From Acidobacteriaceae bacterium (GTDB lineage Bacteria > Acidobacteriota > Terriglobia > Terriglobales > Acidobacteriaceae), in assembly GCA_030041045.1 (NCBI GenBank), contig JASHOQ010000089.1, positions 1 to 37,002 of the forward strand: a DNA stretch of 37,002 nt, written 5' to 3'. Below are positions 8,585 to 16,442 of this stretch, piece by piece. Within the stretch, counting starts at the first letter, position 1, and each line of letters begins with the position of its first letter. The notes under the pieces were generated by a model. That model worked only from the letters and a program-made list of their open reading frames with translations, had not been told where the DNA came from and did not search any database. Made by a program: the position numbers and the translations under genes.

Positions 8585-9451
8585 CTATTTCATATTGCCG
8601 TTGCTGTCCATGGTAATGCCGCCGGGACTGGCATTTTTGGCCGCTTCGTTGGCCTTGCGCGTGCTCATGGCTTTCGAGGTCCAGTCCTGCGCTTCCGCCA
8701 GATCATCCTTGACCGCCTGGGCGTTGCCGTAATCGACATCGGCCTTGGCGCGATAAATGAGATTCAGGTACTGCATGGCATCGTCGTAGTTGGCCCGGTT
8801 TTGCACCGCCTGGTTGAGGTATTGCAGGCTCTCCTCCACCAGCGGCGCGTTCTCCTTGGCCAGCGGCTCCATCACTTTCTTGGGAGCCTTGACATTGCCC
8901 TTGCCGTCATCGTTCAGGCCGGCGTCCTGGAGCGCCTTGAGCAGATTCTCATGCGCTTTGGTCCAGTTGATCACGCCCACCGTGTAGGCCGCCTCCGGGT
9001 CTTTCGGATCGACGGCAAGAACCTTCTTCTGCCAGTCTTCGGCATTGTCGAGGTCCTGCTCCCACCGGTCGGGATTATTGCGGTTGGCGATGTTGAAATA
9101 AATGCCCGCAATCTGCTTCATGCTGTTGACGTCGGTCGGGTCCTTGGCCAGAACCTCTTCGAAGATCTTGATCGATTCGTTGGCGGTCTTCAGGTTTTCG
9201 GGAGTGTCGAGTCCGGGAGCCACATTCTGCGCCAGCGCCGTGGCCAGGTAGGTCTTCGCCATGGGCAGGGTCGGATCGAGCTGCGTAGCCCGCTGGAAGT
9301 GATCGATGGCCTCTTCGTAATGGGCGTTCTTGTAGGCATCCACGCCCTTGTTCAACTGATCGCGAGCTTCGAGCTGGGAGCACCCGCTTACCCATAGCAT
9401 CATGCCGGCCAAGGCAATCCCGAGCGCCCAATATCGTGCGGGTCGATTCAT
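8585..9451 (-). CDS. Tetratricopeptide-repeat lipoprotein
   Basis: 288 residues. The N-terminus MNRPARYWALGIALAGMMLW leads to a lipobox VSGC (C24). TPR units follow: ARDQLNKGVDAYKNAHYEEA begins the first (about 28-61), then helices containing KTYLATALAQ, ANESIKIFEEVLAKDPTDVN and a unit around AEDWQKKVLAVDPKDPEAAY. TPR lipoproteins act as periplasmic or outer-membrane scaffolds. The start is ATG 9451 with GGAGAAG about 10 nt upstream; the 15-residue upstream extension would spoil the signal. It is the last gene of the tonB-exbB-exbD block, 90 nt after the third exbD, and may be partly insulated by the candidate terminator at 9541-9573. Its partner is unknown; association with the TonB complex is inferred from position only. 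Confidence 0.82.
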   Translation of the reverse strand: MNRPARYWALGIALAGMMLWVSGCSQLEARDQLNKGVDAYKNAHYEEAIDHFQRATQLDPTLPMAKTYLATALAQNVAPGLDTPENLKTANESIKIFEEVLAKDPTDVNSMKQIAGIYFNIANRNNPDRWEQDLDNAEDWQKKVLAVDPKDPEAAYTVGVINWTKAHENLLKALQDAGLNDDGKGNVKAPKKVMEPLAKENAPLVEESLQYLNQAVQNRANYDDAMQYLNLIYRAKADVDYGNAQAVKDDLAEAQDWTSKAMSTRKANEAAKNASPGGITMDSNGNMK

Positions 9452-9540
9452 GTTGGTTATCTTCTCCTTCAGGCAAAAGCTGCACTCGCCGCCCATGAGT
9501 ATCGCAACTGGCAGCGGACGGGCGCAACCGGAACCAGAGA

Positions 9541-9573
9541 TGAAAAGAAAATTGTACTCCCGCCGGCCGGGAG
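9541..9573 (-). terminator. Candidate weak terminator between exbD3 and the TPR gene
   Basis: A CTCCCG/CGGGAG stem with a 5-nt loop (9557-9573) is followed on the minus strand by TACAATTTTCTTTT. The U-run starts a few bases late, so partial termination or processing is as likely as a full stop. Confidence 0.4.
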
Positions 9574-9587
9574 CGGCTTCTCCGCAC

Positions 9588-10031
9588 CTACTCGACCAGC
9601 CGGCTTCCGGGCGTCAGCAGCCCGATGCGATCCACCTTGGCGGCCCGGCCTAAATCGATCAAGTCCGCCACGTCAGCAAATTTCACCTGATCGTCGCCCG
9701 CGACGAACAAAACGCGATCGGCGCGGTTCGCGTAAATCTCCGTCAGCCTGGCGAGAATTGCCTCGTGCGCCACAGCCGCGCCGTTAATCGCATACGAGGG
9801 ACGCGCGCCGGGATGGCTGATCGCTTGAATCACAACGGCTCTTTCCGCGCGGGTATGAGTTTCGGCTTTCGGCGTCTGCGGCAGGAGCGCCGGCAATCCT
9901 CTCGGCATCATGGGCACAATCACCATGAAGACGATCAGGAGAACGAGCAGAATGTCGATCATGGGCGTGACGTTGATCTGGGCAACTTTAGCGCCCGGTC
10001 CTGCCCCCAGCCCAGCCATTGACGTTGCCAT
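9588..10031 (-). CDS. exbD: ExbD/TolR biopolymer transport protein (third copy)
   Basis: 147 residues with the ExbD/TolR layout: a short cytoplasmic N-terminus, one transmembrane helix starting at INVTPMIDILLVLLIVFMVI that carries the essential membrane Asp, and a periplasmic domain of about 100 residues ending in DLIDLGRAAKVDRIGLLTP. ExbD works with ExbB to convert proton flux into motion of TonB. This copy is the most divergent of the three: its periplasmic domain has a shorter linker (PALLPQTPKAETHTRAERAVV). It lies 41 nt downstream of the second exbD. The start is ATG 10031, preceded by a G-rich ribosome site. Confidence 0.9.
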   Translation of the reverse strand: MATSMAGLGAGPGAKVAQINVTPMIDILLVLLIVFMVIVPMMPRGLPALLPQTPKAETHTRAERAVVIQAISHPGARPSYAINGAAVAHEAILARLTEIYANRADRVLFVAGDDQVKFADVADLIDLGRAAKVDRIGLLTPGSRLVE

Positions 10032-10072
10032 CGGCTTCGCCCCCCGCCCCGGCGGCTCCCCATCGAATTACG

Positions 10073-10528
10073 CTACTGACCTTCTTGAATCTTTGGCGTC
10101 ATCAATCCGATATGATCCACGTTGGCTGCCTTGCCAATGTCGAGCACGTCGGCGACCCACTGGAAGTTCACATCGTCGTCAGCCTTGATGAACATCACCC
10201 GCTCAGCGCGGTTGGCATAGATGTCGGTCAGCTTTTGCTGCAGCTCGCGCTCAGCCGCCTCGCCGCCAACGCCATTATTGACGTCGGTGTCATTGATCTT
10301 GAACGCCGGGGGCTGGCCGGCGTGGTACAGGATCTGGACCACGATGGTGCGGTCGTTCGGCTGCTGCTGCTGCGGATTCTTGGGCGGCTGGGGTACCAGC
10401 GCGTCCAAACCCTTGGGGGTCACCGGCACGATGACCATAAAAATGATCAGCAGCACCAGCAGAATATCGATCATGGGGGTCACATTGATGTCGGCCATGC
10501 TGCCGCTGGTGCCCATTGAAAATGCCAT
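10073..10528 (-). CDS. exbD: ExbD/TolR biopolymer transport protein (second copy)
   Basis: 151 residues. The membrane helix carries the conserved Asp (INVTPMIDILLVLLIIFMVI). The periplasmic domain ends in VADVLDIGKAANVDHIGLMT, very close to the third copy, so the two probably arose by a local duplication. A Gln/Pro-rich linker (PPKNPQQQQPNDR) separates helix and domain. ATG 10528 has GAGGAG 8 nt upstream. It sits between the first and third copies in one run of minus-strand genes headed by tonB and exbB. Confidence 0.92.
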   Translation of the reverse strand: MAFSMGTSGSMADINVTPMIDILLVLLIIFMVIVPVTPKGLDALVPQPPKNPQQQQPNDRTIVVQILYHAGQPPAFKINDTDVNNGVGGEAAERELQQKLTDIYANRAERVMFIKADDDVNFQWVADVLDIGKAANVDHIGLMTPKIQEGQ

Positions 10529-10586
10529 GGCTTAAACTCCTCGTCTCCAATCCAGAATTCTTACCCCGAGCCACGCAGCGGCCAAG

Positions 10587-11027
10587 TTACTCGCCGCCCG
10601 CCAAATTGCCTTCACGCTTCTGCGTCAGCAGGCCGACTTCTTCGACGCCTGCCGTGCGCACATCGTCGATGGCGTCTTCCACGGCCCGGTACTGCGCCCG
10701 CGCATCGGCGCGGACATAAATCGTCTTGTCGGTCTTGTCGGCGAGCTTGTCGCGCACCAGGCTGCCCAGCTGACTGGGGTCAACGCGGTTCTGGCCCAGG
10801 AACACGCCGCCGTCGCGGGTAACCGCCACCACGATGGCGTCGTCCTTGTCGGCATCCGGCATGGCTGTGGGATTCTCCACCTTGGCCATGTCGATCTGCA
10901 CCTTGTTCTGCAACATGGGCGTGATGACCATAAAAATGATGAGCAGCACCAGCATCACGTCCACCATCGGGGTGACGTTGATGTTGGAATTGACCTTCTT
11001 TCCTTCGTCGCGAACTACAATTCCCAT
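10587..11027 (-). CDS. exbD: ExbD/TolR biopolymer transport protein (first copy)
   Basis: 146 residues, closest to a standard ExbD. The helix INVTPMVDVMLVLLIIFMVI carries the membrane Asp. The periplasmic domain contains KTIYVRADARAQYRAVEDAI and AGVEEVGLLTQKR. ATG 11027 has GGAG 8 nt upstream. It follows exbB by 145 nt, a gap holding a strong GC hairpin. With exbB it probably forms the core motor; the other two copies could build alternative or mixed ExbD dimers (inference). Confidence 0.93.
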   Translation of the reverse strand: MGIVVRDEGKKVNSNINVTPMVDVMLVLLIIFMVITPMLQNKVQIDMAKVENPTAMPDADKDDAIVVAVTRDGGVFLGQNRVDPSQLGSLVRDKLADKTDKTIYVRADARAQYRAVEDAIDDVRTAGVEEVGLLTQKREGNLAGGE

Positions 11028-11110
11028 GGCGTGGGCTCCGTAGGTTTTGAAGTGATCAGCGGACTCGGTCCGCCCTTGCCGTGTTCAGGCCACCGGAGAA
11101 ACCTCAAATC

Positions 11111-11144
11111 GCCGGCCGGGAGGTATCCTGCCTTCCCGGCCGGC
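11111..11144. other. GC-rich hairpin between exbB and exbD
   Basis: GCCGGCCGGGA and TCCCGGCCGGC form a perfect 11-bp stem with a 12-nt loop. The minus strand downstream (GATTTGAGGTTTC) is not a clean U-tract, so this is better read as an RNA-processing or stability element that sets exbB and exbD stoichiometry than as a full terminator. Confidence 0.5.
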
Positions 11145-11172
11145 GTGGATTCTCGCCTGGCTAAAGCCGCAA

Positions 11173-11916
11173 TTACCGCTTGTGGCTCTGCTTGATGAAG
11201 TAGTCGAGCAGCTCGCTCGAGGAGTTGTCCATCTCCACGTCAAAGGCCTCGACCCGCCCGGTGAAATAGTTGAAAGCCATCACCGCAGGGATGGCCACCA
11301 GCAGGCCGAAAGCCGTGGTCACCAGCGCCTCGGCGATGCCGCCGGCAACCGCGCCGATACCGGATTCCTTCTGCGTGGCGATGGCGTCAAATGCGTGCAG
11401 AATGCCGACCACGGTGCCGAACAGCCCCACGAAAGGCGCGGTTGCGCCGATGGTGGCCAGGACGCCCAGGCCCCGCTTCAGCTTGGCGTGCACAATGGCT
11501 TCGGCCCGCTCGAGCGCACGGCCTGAGCTCTCGATGGTCTCCGGCGTGGCCACGCCCGCCGAGGCGCGGAACTCCTGCAGACCGGCGGTCACCACTTCAG
11601 CCAAGTGCGACTTCTTGCTGCGGTCGGCAATTTTGATGGCTTCCTCCAGCTTGCTGTCCTTGAGCGCGCCGGCAACCTTGGGCGCGAACTCGCGCGACTG
11701 CTTGCGGGCGGCCGAGTAGTAGAGATAGCGATCGATCATCACTGCCAGGGACCAGACCGATTCGATGAACAGAACGATGGCCACGGTTTTGGCCAGCCAG
11801 CCCATGTGGGCCCAAAGCTGCATGGGGCTGAAGCCGACCGTCTGGCTCTCATCCTGGAACATGGCCAGGCTGTTTACGGTGTGCGAAGCAAAATGAGTGA
11901 GCTGAGCGAGAATCAC
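11173..11916 (-). CDS. exbB: ExbB/TolQ/MotA-family proton channel
   Basis: 247 residues with three membrane segments: residues about 34-56 (MGWLAKTVAIVLFIESVWSL), then a long cytoplasmic helical loop, and the conserved pair GLGVLATIGATAPFVGLFGT and ALVTTAFGLLVAIPAVMAFN typical of MotA/TolQ/ExbB. It forms the proton channel that energises TonB. GTG 11916 is the start, with AGGAGG 9 nt upstream; no ATG is available nearby. It follows tonB, from which it is separated by an intrinsic terminator-like hairpin, and precedes three exbD copies. The gene order and lack of tolA/tolB/pal favour ExbB over TolQ. Confidence 0.92.
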   Translation of the reverse strand: MILAQLTHFASHTVNSLAMFQDESQTVGFSPMQLWAHMGWLAKTVAIVLFIESVWSLAVMIDRYLYYSAARKQSREFAPKVAGALKDSKLEEAIKIADRSKKSHLAEVVTAGLQEFRASAGVATPETIESSGRALERAEAIVHAKLKRGLGVLATIGATAPFVGLFGTVVGILHAFDAIATQKESGIGAVAGGIAEALVTTAFGLLVAIPAVMAFNYFTGRVEAFDVEMDNSSSELLDYFIKQSHKR

Positions 11917-12010
11917 TGAATCTTTCCTCCTAAGGAGTTGTTGATGGAATGAGCCGGGCCGCAGAGCGGACCCGGAGGGAATGCGGCTCTTGCGAGATTC
12001 GCATTCAGGT

Positions 12011-12049
12011 CAAATGAAAAGCTCCCTGCTGCTTGACGCGGCAGAGAGC
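12011..12049 (-). terminator. Terminator or attenuator between tonB and exbB
   Basis: On the minus strand GCTCTCTGCCGC and GCAGCAGGGAGC pair over 12 positions with one mismatch and one G-U, closing a 5-nt loop, and are followed by TTTTCATTT. It lies 12 nt past the tonB stop and about 95 nt before exbB, so it could reduce exbB-exbD expression relative to tonB. Confidence 0.65.
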
Positions 12050-12060
12050 CGTAAGCGGTT

Positions 12061-12777
12061 TCAACCGCCGAGGGTGAAAATCACATTGACCGTGGTTTCC
12101 ACTTCGACGGGCTCATTGTTGAGCAGGTAAGGCCGGTAGCGCCATTGCCGCACGGCATCCAATGCCGACTGCTGCAGCATCGCCGGACCGCTAACCACAC
12201 GCAAATCCTGAATGGTGCCCTGCTTCGAGATCGTCGCCTGCAGCACCACCGTGCCGGAAACGCGGGCCGCCTTCGCAATCGGCGGATACACCGGCAAAGT
12301 TTTCTGAATCAACATGCCCACGGCCACGCCGGCCGAGATGTTGACCTTCTTGGGGGGCGCAGCCTTCACCTGCGGCCCGTTGCCGCTGCCGAAGATGCTG
12401 CCCATCACGCCGCCGGCCGCGCCGCCGTCCAGGCCGCCGGCCACGCCAAAGCTGCTCGGAGGCGCTTCCTTTTCGCTCACCATCTGGATGTTGTGGGGAA
12501 TCTTGGTGGGCGCCGTGAGCTGATTGTTCATCATCTCCGACTGCACATGCACGATATGAACCTCAGGAGGCGGGGGCGGAGGCGGAGGTGGAGGCGGAGG
12601 CGGTGGGGTGGTAAGAACCGTGAGCATCGCGGCCTTGGGCAGCGCCTCAGGGTAGATCAGAGGAAGCAGAATCATCAGCAGCAAAATCGAACCATTGAGA
12701 ATGCCTGTGACGAGCATCCAACGGCCGCTCTTGGACCTGATTTTGTGTCCGGATTCAAATGTTGAATCTTCAAACAT
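12061..12777 (-). CDS. tonB: TonB family energy transducer
   Basis: 238 residues. A cytoplasmic N-terminus (MFEDSTFESGHKIRSKSGRW) and one membrane helix (about 21-43) lead to a 14-residue polyproline run, a Gly-rich linker (GGLDGGAAGGVMGSIFGSG) and a C-terminal TonB domain (about 155-238: LPVYPPIAKAARVSGTVVLQ, ALDAVRQWRYRPYLLNNEPV). TonB spans the periplasm and transfers proton-motive energy to outer-membrane transporters. ATG 12777 has GAGG 6 nt upstream; an in-frame extension back to 12915 has no family similarity and would overlap the candidate promoter. exbB and three exbD genes follow. Confidence 0.93.
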   Translation of the reverse strand: MFEDSTFESGHKIRSKSGRWMLVTGILNGSILLLMILLPLIYPEALPKAAMLTVLTTPPPPPPPPPPPPPPEVHIVHVQSEMMNNQLTAPTKIPHNIQMVSEKEAPPSSFGVAGGLDGGAAGGVMGSIFGSGNGPQVKAAPPKKVNISAGVAVGMLIQKTLPVYPPIAKAARVSGTVVLQATISKQGTIQDLRVVSGPAMLQQSALDAVRQWRYRPYLLNNEPVEVETTVNVIFTLGG

Positions 12778-12846
12778 GGCCAGCCTCGACTCGGGTGTGT
12801 CGTTACCTACTTTTAGACACCGCGGAAACCCCAATTGTTCCCGGGC

Positions 12847-12875
12847 ATCGGAACCGTCCCAGAGAAGCGTGTCAA
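12847..12875 (-). promoter_or_regulatory. Candidate sigma70-like promoter of tonB
   Basis: A perfect TTGACA (12870-12875) lies 17 bp from TCCGAT (12847-12852), a weak -10. It would start transcription about 60 nt before tonB. The 296-bp gap after secF otherwise holds no gene, so a separate tonB promoter is reasonable. Confidence 0.4.
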
Positions 12876-13073
12876 CCTTATCAGAACCATGCTTCTCTTG
12901 CAAAAATTGCTGCAATTCTGGTGCAAATTCCCGACGCCTCCAAGCCTACTGATTTGGCAACCTCCAGGCCTGGCTGTTTCCGCTTTTTCTTCGCCAGAAA
13001 CGCTGCCTCGACCTGGCAGGCATTCCTCCCCTGCCGCTGGGGTTAGATGCTCCCGCTCCAGGGTCTGTTAACC

Positions 13074-14024
13074 CTAGCGCTTTGCTGCCGGAAGACTCGT
13101 AGTCCTGCCCTTTTTTGCCCGCCACTCCTGCCAGGCCACCAGCATGGGCGAGGCCACCGCAATCGACGAGTAGGTACCGATTAGAATACCCACCACCAGC
13201 GCAAATGAAAAGCCCTTCAGCACCTGTCCCCCAAAAACGTACAGGGAAAGCACGGTGAGGAAGGTCAGACCGGAGGTCAGCACCGTCCGGCTCAGCGTCT
13301 GGTTGATGCTCCGGTTGACCAGGTCAGGCAGAGGCTCGCGCCGGCTGATGCGCAGGTTCTCCCGAATGCGGTCGAAGACGACGATGGTGTCGTTCATCGA
13401 ATAGCCCACCAGGGTGAGAATGGCGGCGATCACCGTCAGGCTGATCTCCCGGTCAGTCAAGGCAAAGAAGCCCACGGTAATCAGGGTGTCGTGGAAGCAG
13501 GCGACCACCGCAGCCACACCGTAAATAAGCTGAAACCGGAACCAGAGGTAAATCAGCATCCCAAGCATGGAGTAAAGCGTCGCCAGCGTGGCCTGCTTTT
13601 CAAGCTGGTGGCCCACCGTGGGACCCACCACCTGCACGCTGCGCACGTTGAAGTTGGTGGAATAGTGCGCATTCAGCGCGCCCTCGACCTGCGCCCGGCC
13701 GGCGTCGAGCGCCCTTTCGTTCAGCTGCTCCGGCAGGCTGATGAGCACATCGTTGACCGTCTCGCCGAAGAGGGAGATGTCAGCATCCTTGATTCCCGCC
13801 GCGCTGATGGCTTGCCGCACCCGGGTCAGGTCCGGTGGCTGCTGGAATTGCACCTCGACCTGCGTGCCGCCGCGAAAATCGACGCCCAGGGGCACCGGGC
13901 TGCCGATGGTCTTGTAATGCCAGGCCATGGAGATGATGCCCGCCACGCTGAAAATCATGGAAAAGGCAAGGAAGTACCACTTTTTCCCGAGCCAGTTCAC
14001 ATTGACGCTGTGAAAGAATTCCAC
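13074..14024 (-). CDS. secF: Protein translocase subunit SecF
   Basis: 316 residues with the SecD/SecF family layout: a first membrane helix (WYFLAFSMIFSVAGIISMAW), a periplasmic domain containing GVDFRGGTQVEVQF and NFNVRSVQVVGPTVG, and five further membrane helices with YSMNDTIVVFDRIRENLR and the C-terminal GFSFALVVGILIGTYSSIAV. SecF works with SecD and YajC to pull preproteins out of SecYEG using proton-motive force. The start is GTG 14024, with AAGGGGA upstream. It is separated from secD by 135 nt that are largely a tandem-repeat tract. Confidence 0.96.
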   Translation of the reverse strand: MEFFHSVNVNWLGKKWYFLAFSMIFSVAGIISMAWHYKTIGSPVPLGVDFRGGTQVEVQFQQPPDLTRVRQAISAAGIKDADISLFGETVNDVLISLPEQLNERALDAGRAQVEGALNAHYSTNFNVRSVQVVGPTVGHQLEKQATLATLYSMLGMLIYLWFRFQLIYGVAAVVACFHDTLITVGFFALTDREISLTVIAAILTLVGYSMNDTIVVFDRIRENLRISRREPLPDLVNRSINQTLSRTVLTSGLTFLTVLSLYVFGGQVLKGFSFALVVGILIGTYSSIAVASPMLVAWQEWRAKKGRTTSLPAAKR

Positions 14025-14048
14025 TGCTTCTTTTCCCCTTCTTGTGAG

Positions 14049-14159
14049 CCTTCAGCCGTCAGCTCTCAGCTTTCAGCTTCTAATTCCTGCTCCCTGTTCC
14101 CTGTTCCCTGTTCCCTATTCCCTAGTCCCTTAGTCCCTTAGTCCCCCGGTTCCTGGTCT
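14049..14159 (-). repeat. Tandem heptad tract A, between secD and secF
   Basis: Read on the transcribed (minus) strand the tract starts directly after the secD stop codon. It runs through two 8-bp units AGGGACTA, then 7-bp units of the AGGGAAC/AGGGAAT type, then a degenerate series GCTGANN (four units). It holds eight runs of three or more G spaced 4-5 nt apart (14092-14147), a G-quadruplex motif in the RNA. It occupies nearly the whole gap to secF. Confidence 0.9.
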
Positions 14160-14173
14160 CTAAATCGAGACCA
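14154..14173. other. Hairpin straddling the secD stop codon
   Basis: TGGTCTC (14154-14160) and GAGACCA (14167-14173) form a perfect 7-bp stem with a 6-nt loop; the TAG stop of secD sits at the loop-stem junction. There is no U-tract. It directly precedes repeat tract A. Confidence 0.45.
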
Positions 14174-15782
14174 TCTCTCCCGGCTTCAGTTTGTTCAGAT
14201 GAGCCTCAAAGATCACTCTCGAGACAAAGACTGCGGTAAAAAGGTTGGCCAAAAGACCGAATGTGAGCGTGGTTGCAAAGCCTTTCACCGGTCCGGTGCC
14301 GAACAGGAACAGGATGGCCGCGGAGACGATGGTGGTCACGTGGGTATCGAGAATCGTGACCCAGGCGTGGGCGAAGCCCTGATCCACAGCGGCCGAGGCC
14401 GCTTTGCCGGCGCGAATCTCCTCGCGGATGCGTTCGAAGATGAGCACATTCGAGTCGACGCCCATACCGATGGTGAGAATGACCCCGGCAATCCCGGGGA
14501 GCGTGAGCGCAGCCTGGGAGAAACCCATGAAGCCAAGCAGGATTACCAGATTGAGAAAGAGCGCCAGGTCGGCGTTGATGCCCGATCCGCGGTAATAAAC
14601 CAGCATGAACGCCATCACCACCAGCACGCCCGCTATGGCCGCGGTCACGCCCTCGCGAATGGAATCGGCTCCCAGTGTTGCGCCCACCGTGCTCGCCTCG
14701 ATGTAGTTCAGCGAGGCGGGCAAGGCGCCGGTGCGCAGGAGCTTGGAAAGCATCATGACCTCATCCGGCGAGAAGCTGCCCGTAATCTCGCCGGTGTCGT
14801 GGATACCCTCCTGGATAACCGCCACCTCGCGCACCGTGCCGCCCATCACCACCGCCATGCTTTTGCCCACGTTGGCGCTGGTGTAGTTCCAGAATTTTTC
14901 TCCGGCCTCATCGGTGAGGTTGAAGGTCACCTGTCTTTGTCCTGTGTTGGAATTGGTGGTCGGTTCGGCGGAACGAAAGTCGCTGCCCTCCACAATGGCA
15001 AGCCGCTCGAGGATGTAAAAGCTGCCATTGCCCGCGGGACCGGCCAGCTCCCCGGTTGCCGGAAGGATCTCCTGGTCCGGCGGAAGATTGCCGCCTGTGC
15101 TCGAGAGTGCGGCCTGGCGGTCGGGGAACGGGCCGCCCTCCACGGCGTGAATCTCCAGGCGCGCGGTTGAATGGATGATGTTCTCCACCTCATTCAGGTC
15201 GCTCACGCCGGGCAGCTCCACCAGGATCTCGTTGGCGCCCAGGCCGTACTCCTGGATTACCGGTTCGCTCACCCCCAGTGAATCCACGCGGTCGCGAATG
15301 GTCTCGATCGCCTGCTGCACGGTCCTCCGCTCGAGATCAGACTCGAAGATCGGCTTCATGGTCAGCGTCCAGGTATTATTCGCACCCTGCGCCAGGTCGT
15401 ACTCATCGGCATACTTGGTGCCATCGAGCAGCGTGCTCACATCGCTCGATTGTGCCGGAGAGGTGCCCTCGATGCGAATGACCTCCGGCTTGTTGGGGTC
15501 GGGCTTGTAGACCTGGGAAAAGGTCAGGTTGCCTTTGTTCAGATCCTGCTCGATCTCCTGCACCGAGTTATCGGTCTCGGCGTCTACGGCGTCCGAAACC
15601 TGCGTTTGCAGAATCAGGTGCGCGCCGCCGCGCAGATCCAGTCCCAGATGAATCCGGTTGGTGATCGCGGCAAGAAGATCTTTGCCGGTGACGCCTTTGG
15701 GAATACCGAAGATGCCGTAGAGACAGACCGCGAGGACGGCAATAATCAGGGCGATCCTGTTTTTGAGATTCTTTTTCATCAT
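14160..15782 (-). CDS. secD: Protein translocase subunit SecD
   Basis: 540 residues. The first helix (RIALIIAVLAVCLYGIFGI) is followed by the hallmark HLGLDLRGGAHLILQTQV, a large periplasmic P1 domain (about 70-330; IRDRVDSLGVSEPVIQEYG, ILVELPGVSDLNEVENII) and a C-terminal bundle of five helices (GVTAAIAGVLVVMAFMLVYY, GIAGVILTIGMGVDSNVLIF, GFATTLTFGLLANLFTAVFV). It partners with SecF in proton-driven late translocation. Two tandem ATG codons (15782 and 15779) could both start it. yajC lies 21 nt upstream and secF 135 nt downstream, the usual order. Confidence 0.97.
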   Translation of the reverse strand: MMKKNLKNRIALIIAVLAVCLYGIFGIPKGVTGKDLLAAITNRIHLGLDLRGGAHLILQTQVSDAVDAETDNSVQEIEQDLNKGNLTFSQVYKPDPNKPEVIRIEGTSPAQSSDVSTLLDGTKYADEYDLAQGANNTWTLTMKPIFESDLERRTVQQAIETIRDRVDSLGVSEPVIQEYGLGANEILVELPGVSDLNEVENIIHSTARLEIHAVEGGPFPDRQAALSSTGGNLPPDQEILPATGELAGPAGNGSFYILERLAIVEGSDFRSAEPTTNSNTGQRQVTFNLTDEAGEKFWNYTSANVGKSMAVVMGGTVREVAVIQEGIHDTGEITGSFSPDEVMMLSKLLRTGALPASLNYIEASTVGATLGADSIREGVTAAIAGVLVVMAFMLVYYRGSGINADLALFLNLVILLGFMGFSQAALTLPGIAGVILTIGMGVDSNVLIFERIREEIRAGKAASAAVDQGFAHAWVTILDTHVTTIVSAAILFLFGTGPVKGFATTLTFGLLANLFTAVFVSRVIFEAHLNKLKPGEMVSI

Positions 15783-15803
15783 TCCACTCTGCAGGTCGGC
15801 GGC

Positions 15804-16118
15804 TTAAGAGCCGTTCTCCTGGGTAACCGAGGCGATGGCGTTTTTGGCGATCTCGAGTTTGAGGTTATCCGGCGCAACCCGAAGAATGATCGCATCGTCC
15901 TTGATGGAAAGAATGGTGCCGCGAATGCCGCCCGCGGTGGTGACGCGGTCGCCGGCCTTGATGGCGGACATCATGGCCTGCCATTGCTTTTGCCGCTTTT
16001 GCTGCGGCCGGATCATGAGCAGATAAAGCAGGGGAATCAGCAGCAGCGGCAGGAGCATCGAAAGGCCGCCGCCCGGTGCTGTGGGCACGGGGCCCAGGAA
16101 TGCCAAAACGTTCGTCAC
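15804..16118 (-). CDS. yajC: Preprotein translocase accessory subunit YajC
   Basis: 104 residues: one membrane helix (about 17-35; SMLLPLLLIPLLYLLMIRPQ) with the YajC signature MIRPQQKRQKQWQAMMSAIK, then a small soluble beta domain (GDRVTTAGGIRGTILSIKDD, then IILRVAPDNLKLEIAKNAIA). It binds SecDF. GTG 16118 is preferred because AAAGGA lies 5 nt upstream; earlier in-frame codons (ATG 16142 and 16178) would add a hydrophilic tail with no family match. It is first in the yajC-secD-secF series and is preceded by a long leader. Confidence 0.93.
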   Translation of the reverse strand: MTNVLAFLGPVPTAPGGGLSMLLPLLLIPLLYLLMIRPQQKRQKQWQAMMSAIKAGDRVTTAGGIRGTILSIKDDAIILRVAPDNLKLEIAKNAIASVTQENGS

Positions 16119-16260
16119 TCTTATCCTTTGCTCGCCCGGCATCGTCAACCGGGCGCGGCAGCCGGCCTGCAGGCACACTCGCCGGGGCGAGAGCCTGACG
16201 CCAGAAAAATTTGTCTCCGGGAACGGTCCTGGGCGGCGCGTACGTCCCGGCCCAGGATCT

Positions 16261-16341
16261 GGAAGCAGGGTCCGGCCGGGGGGAGGAATTCGTTTCCTTC
16301 CCGCTCCCCCAAAATTCGAGACCCTACCGCCGTCTGCTTCC
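16261..16341. other. Extended hairpin in the yajC leader (possible structured RNA)
   Basis: Three nested helices line up along one axis: GGAAGCA/TGCTTCC (16261-16267 with 16335-16341), GGGTC/GACCC (16268-16272 with 16320-16324) and GGGGGAG/CTCCCCC (16279-16285 with 16304-16310), with an inner GGAA/TTCC closing the tip. Internal loops are asymmetric. It lies inside the predicted 5' leader of yajC-secD-secF. It could be a regulatory leader or an independent RNA; orientation is not certain because the helices also form on the plus strand. Confidence 0.4.
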
Positions 16342-16442
16342 TGTTCGACAGAGCATTCCTTCCGGTTTCCGATTCCGGAGGCCGGGCCATTCCGGGCGCG
16401 GTCTACCTCCGTTCGGATAGCAGAAAGAGTGCCTAGAAAGAT

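Noticed and set aside
12778..12915. N-terminal extension of TonB
   Set aside because: Hydrophilic with no TonB similarity, and it covers the candidate promoter; ATG 12777 has a ribosome site and gives the normal topology.
14049..14159. CRISPR-like array
   Set aside because: Units are 7-8 bp and directly adjacent, with no spacers and no cas genes nearby; it is a simple tandem repeat.
16119..16148. TTGACG...GATAAG promoter immediately before the yajC GTG
   Set aside because: The -10 would overlap the ribosome site and start codon, so no usable leader would be made; the promoter at 16443-16470 is preferred.
16145..16390. 81-codon minus-strand frame upstream of yajC, considered as a SecM/VemP-like arrest leader peptide
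   Set aside because: No signal-like hydrophobic segment and no arrest-type end; the extended RNA hairpin explains the region better.
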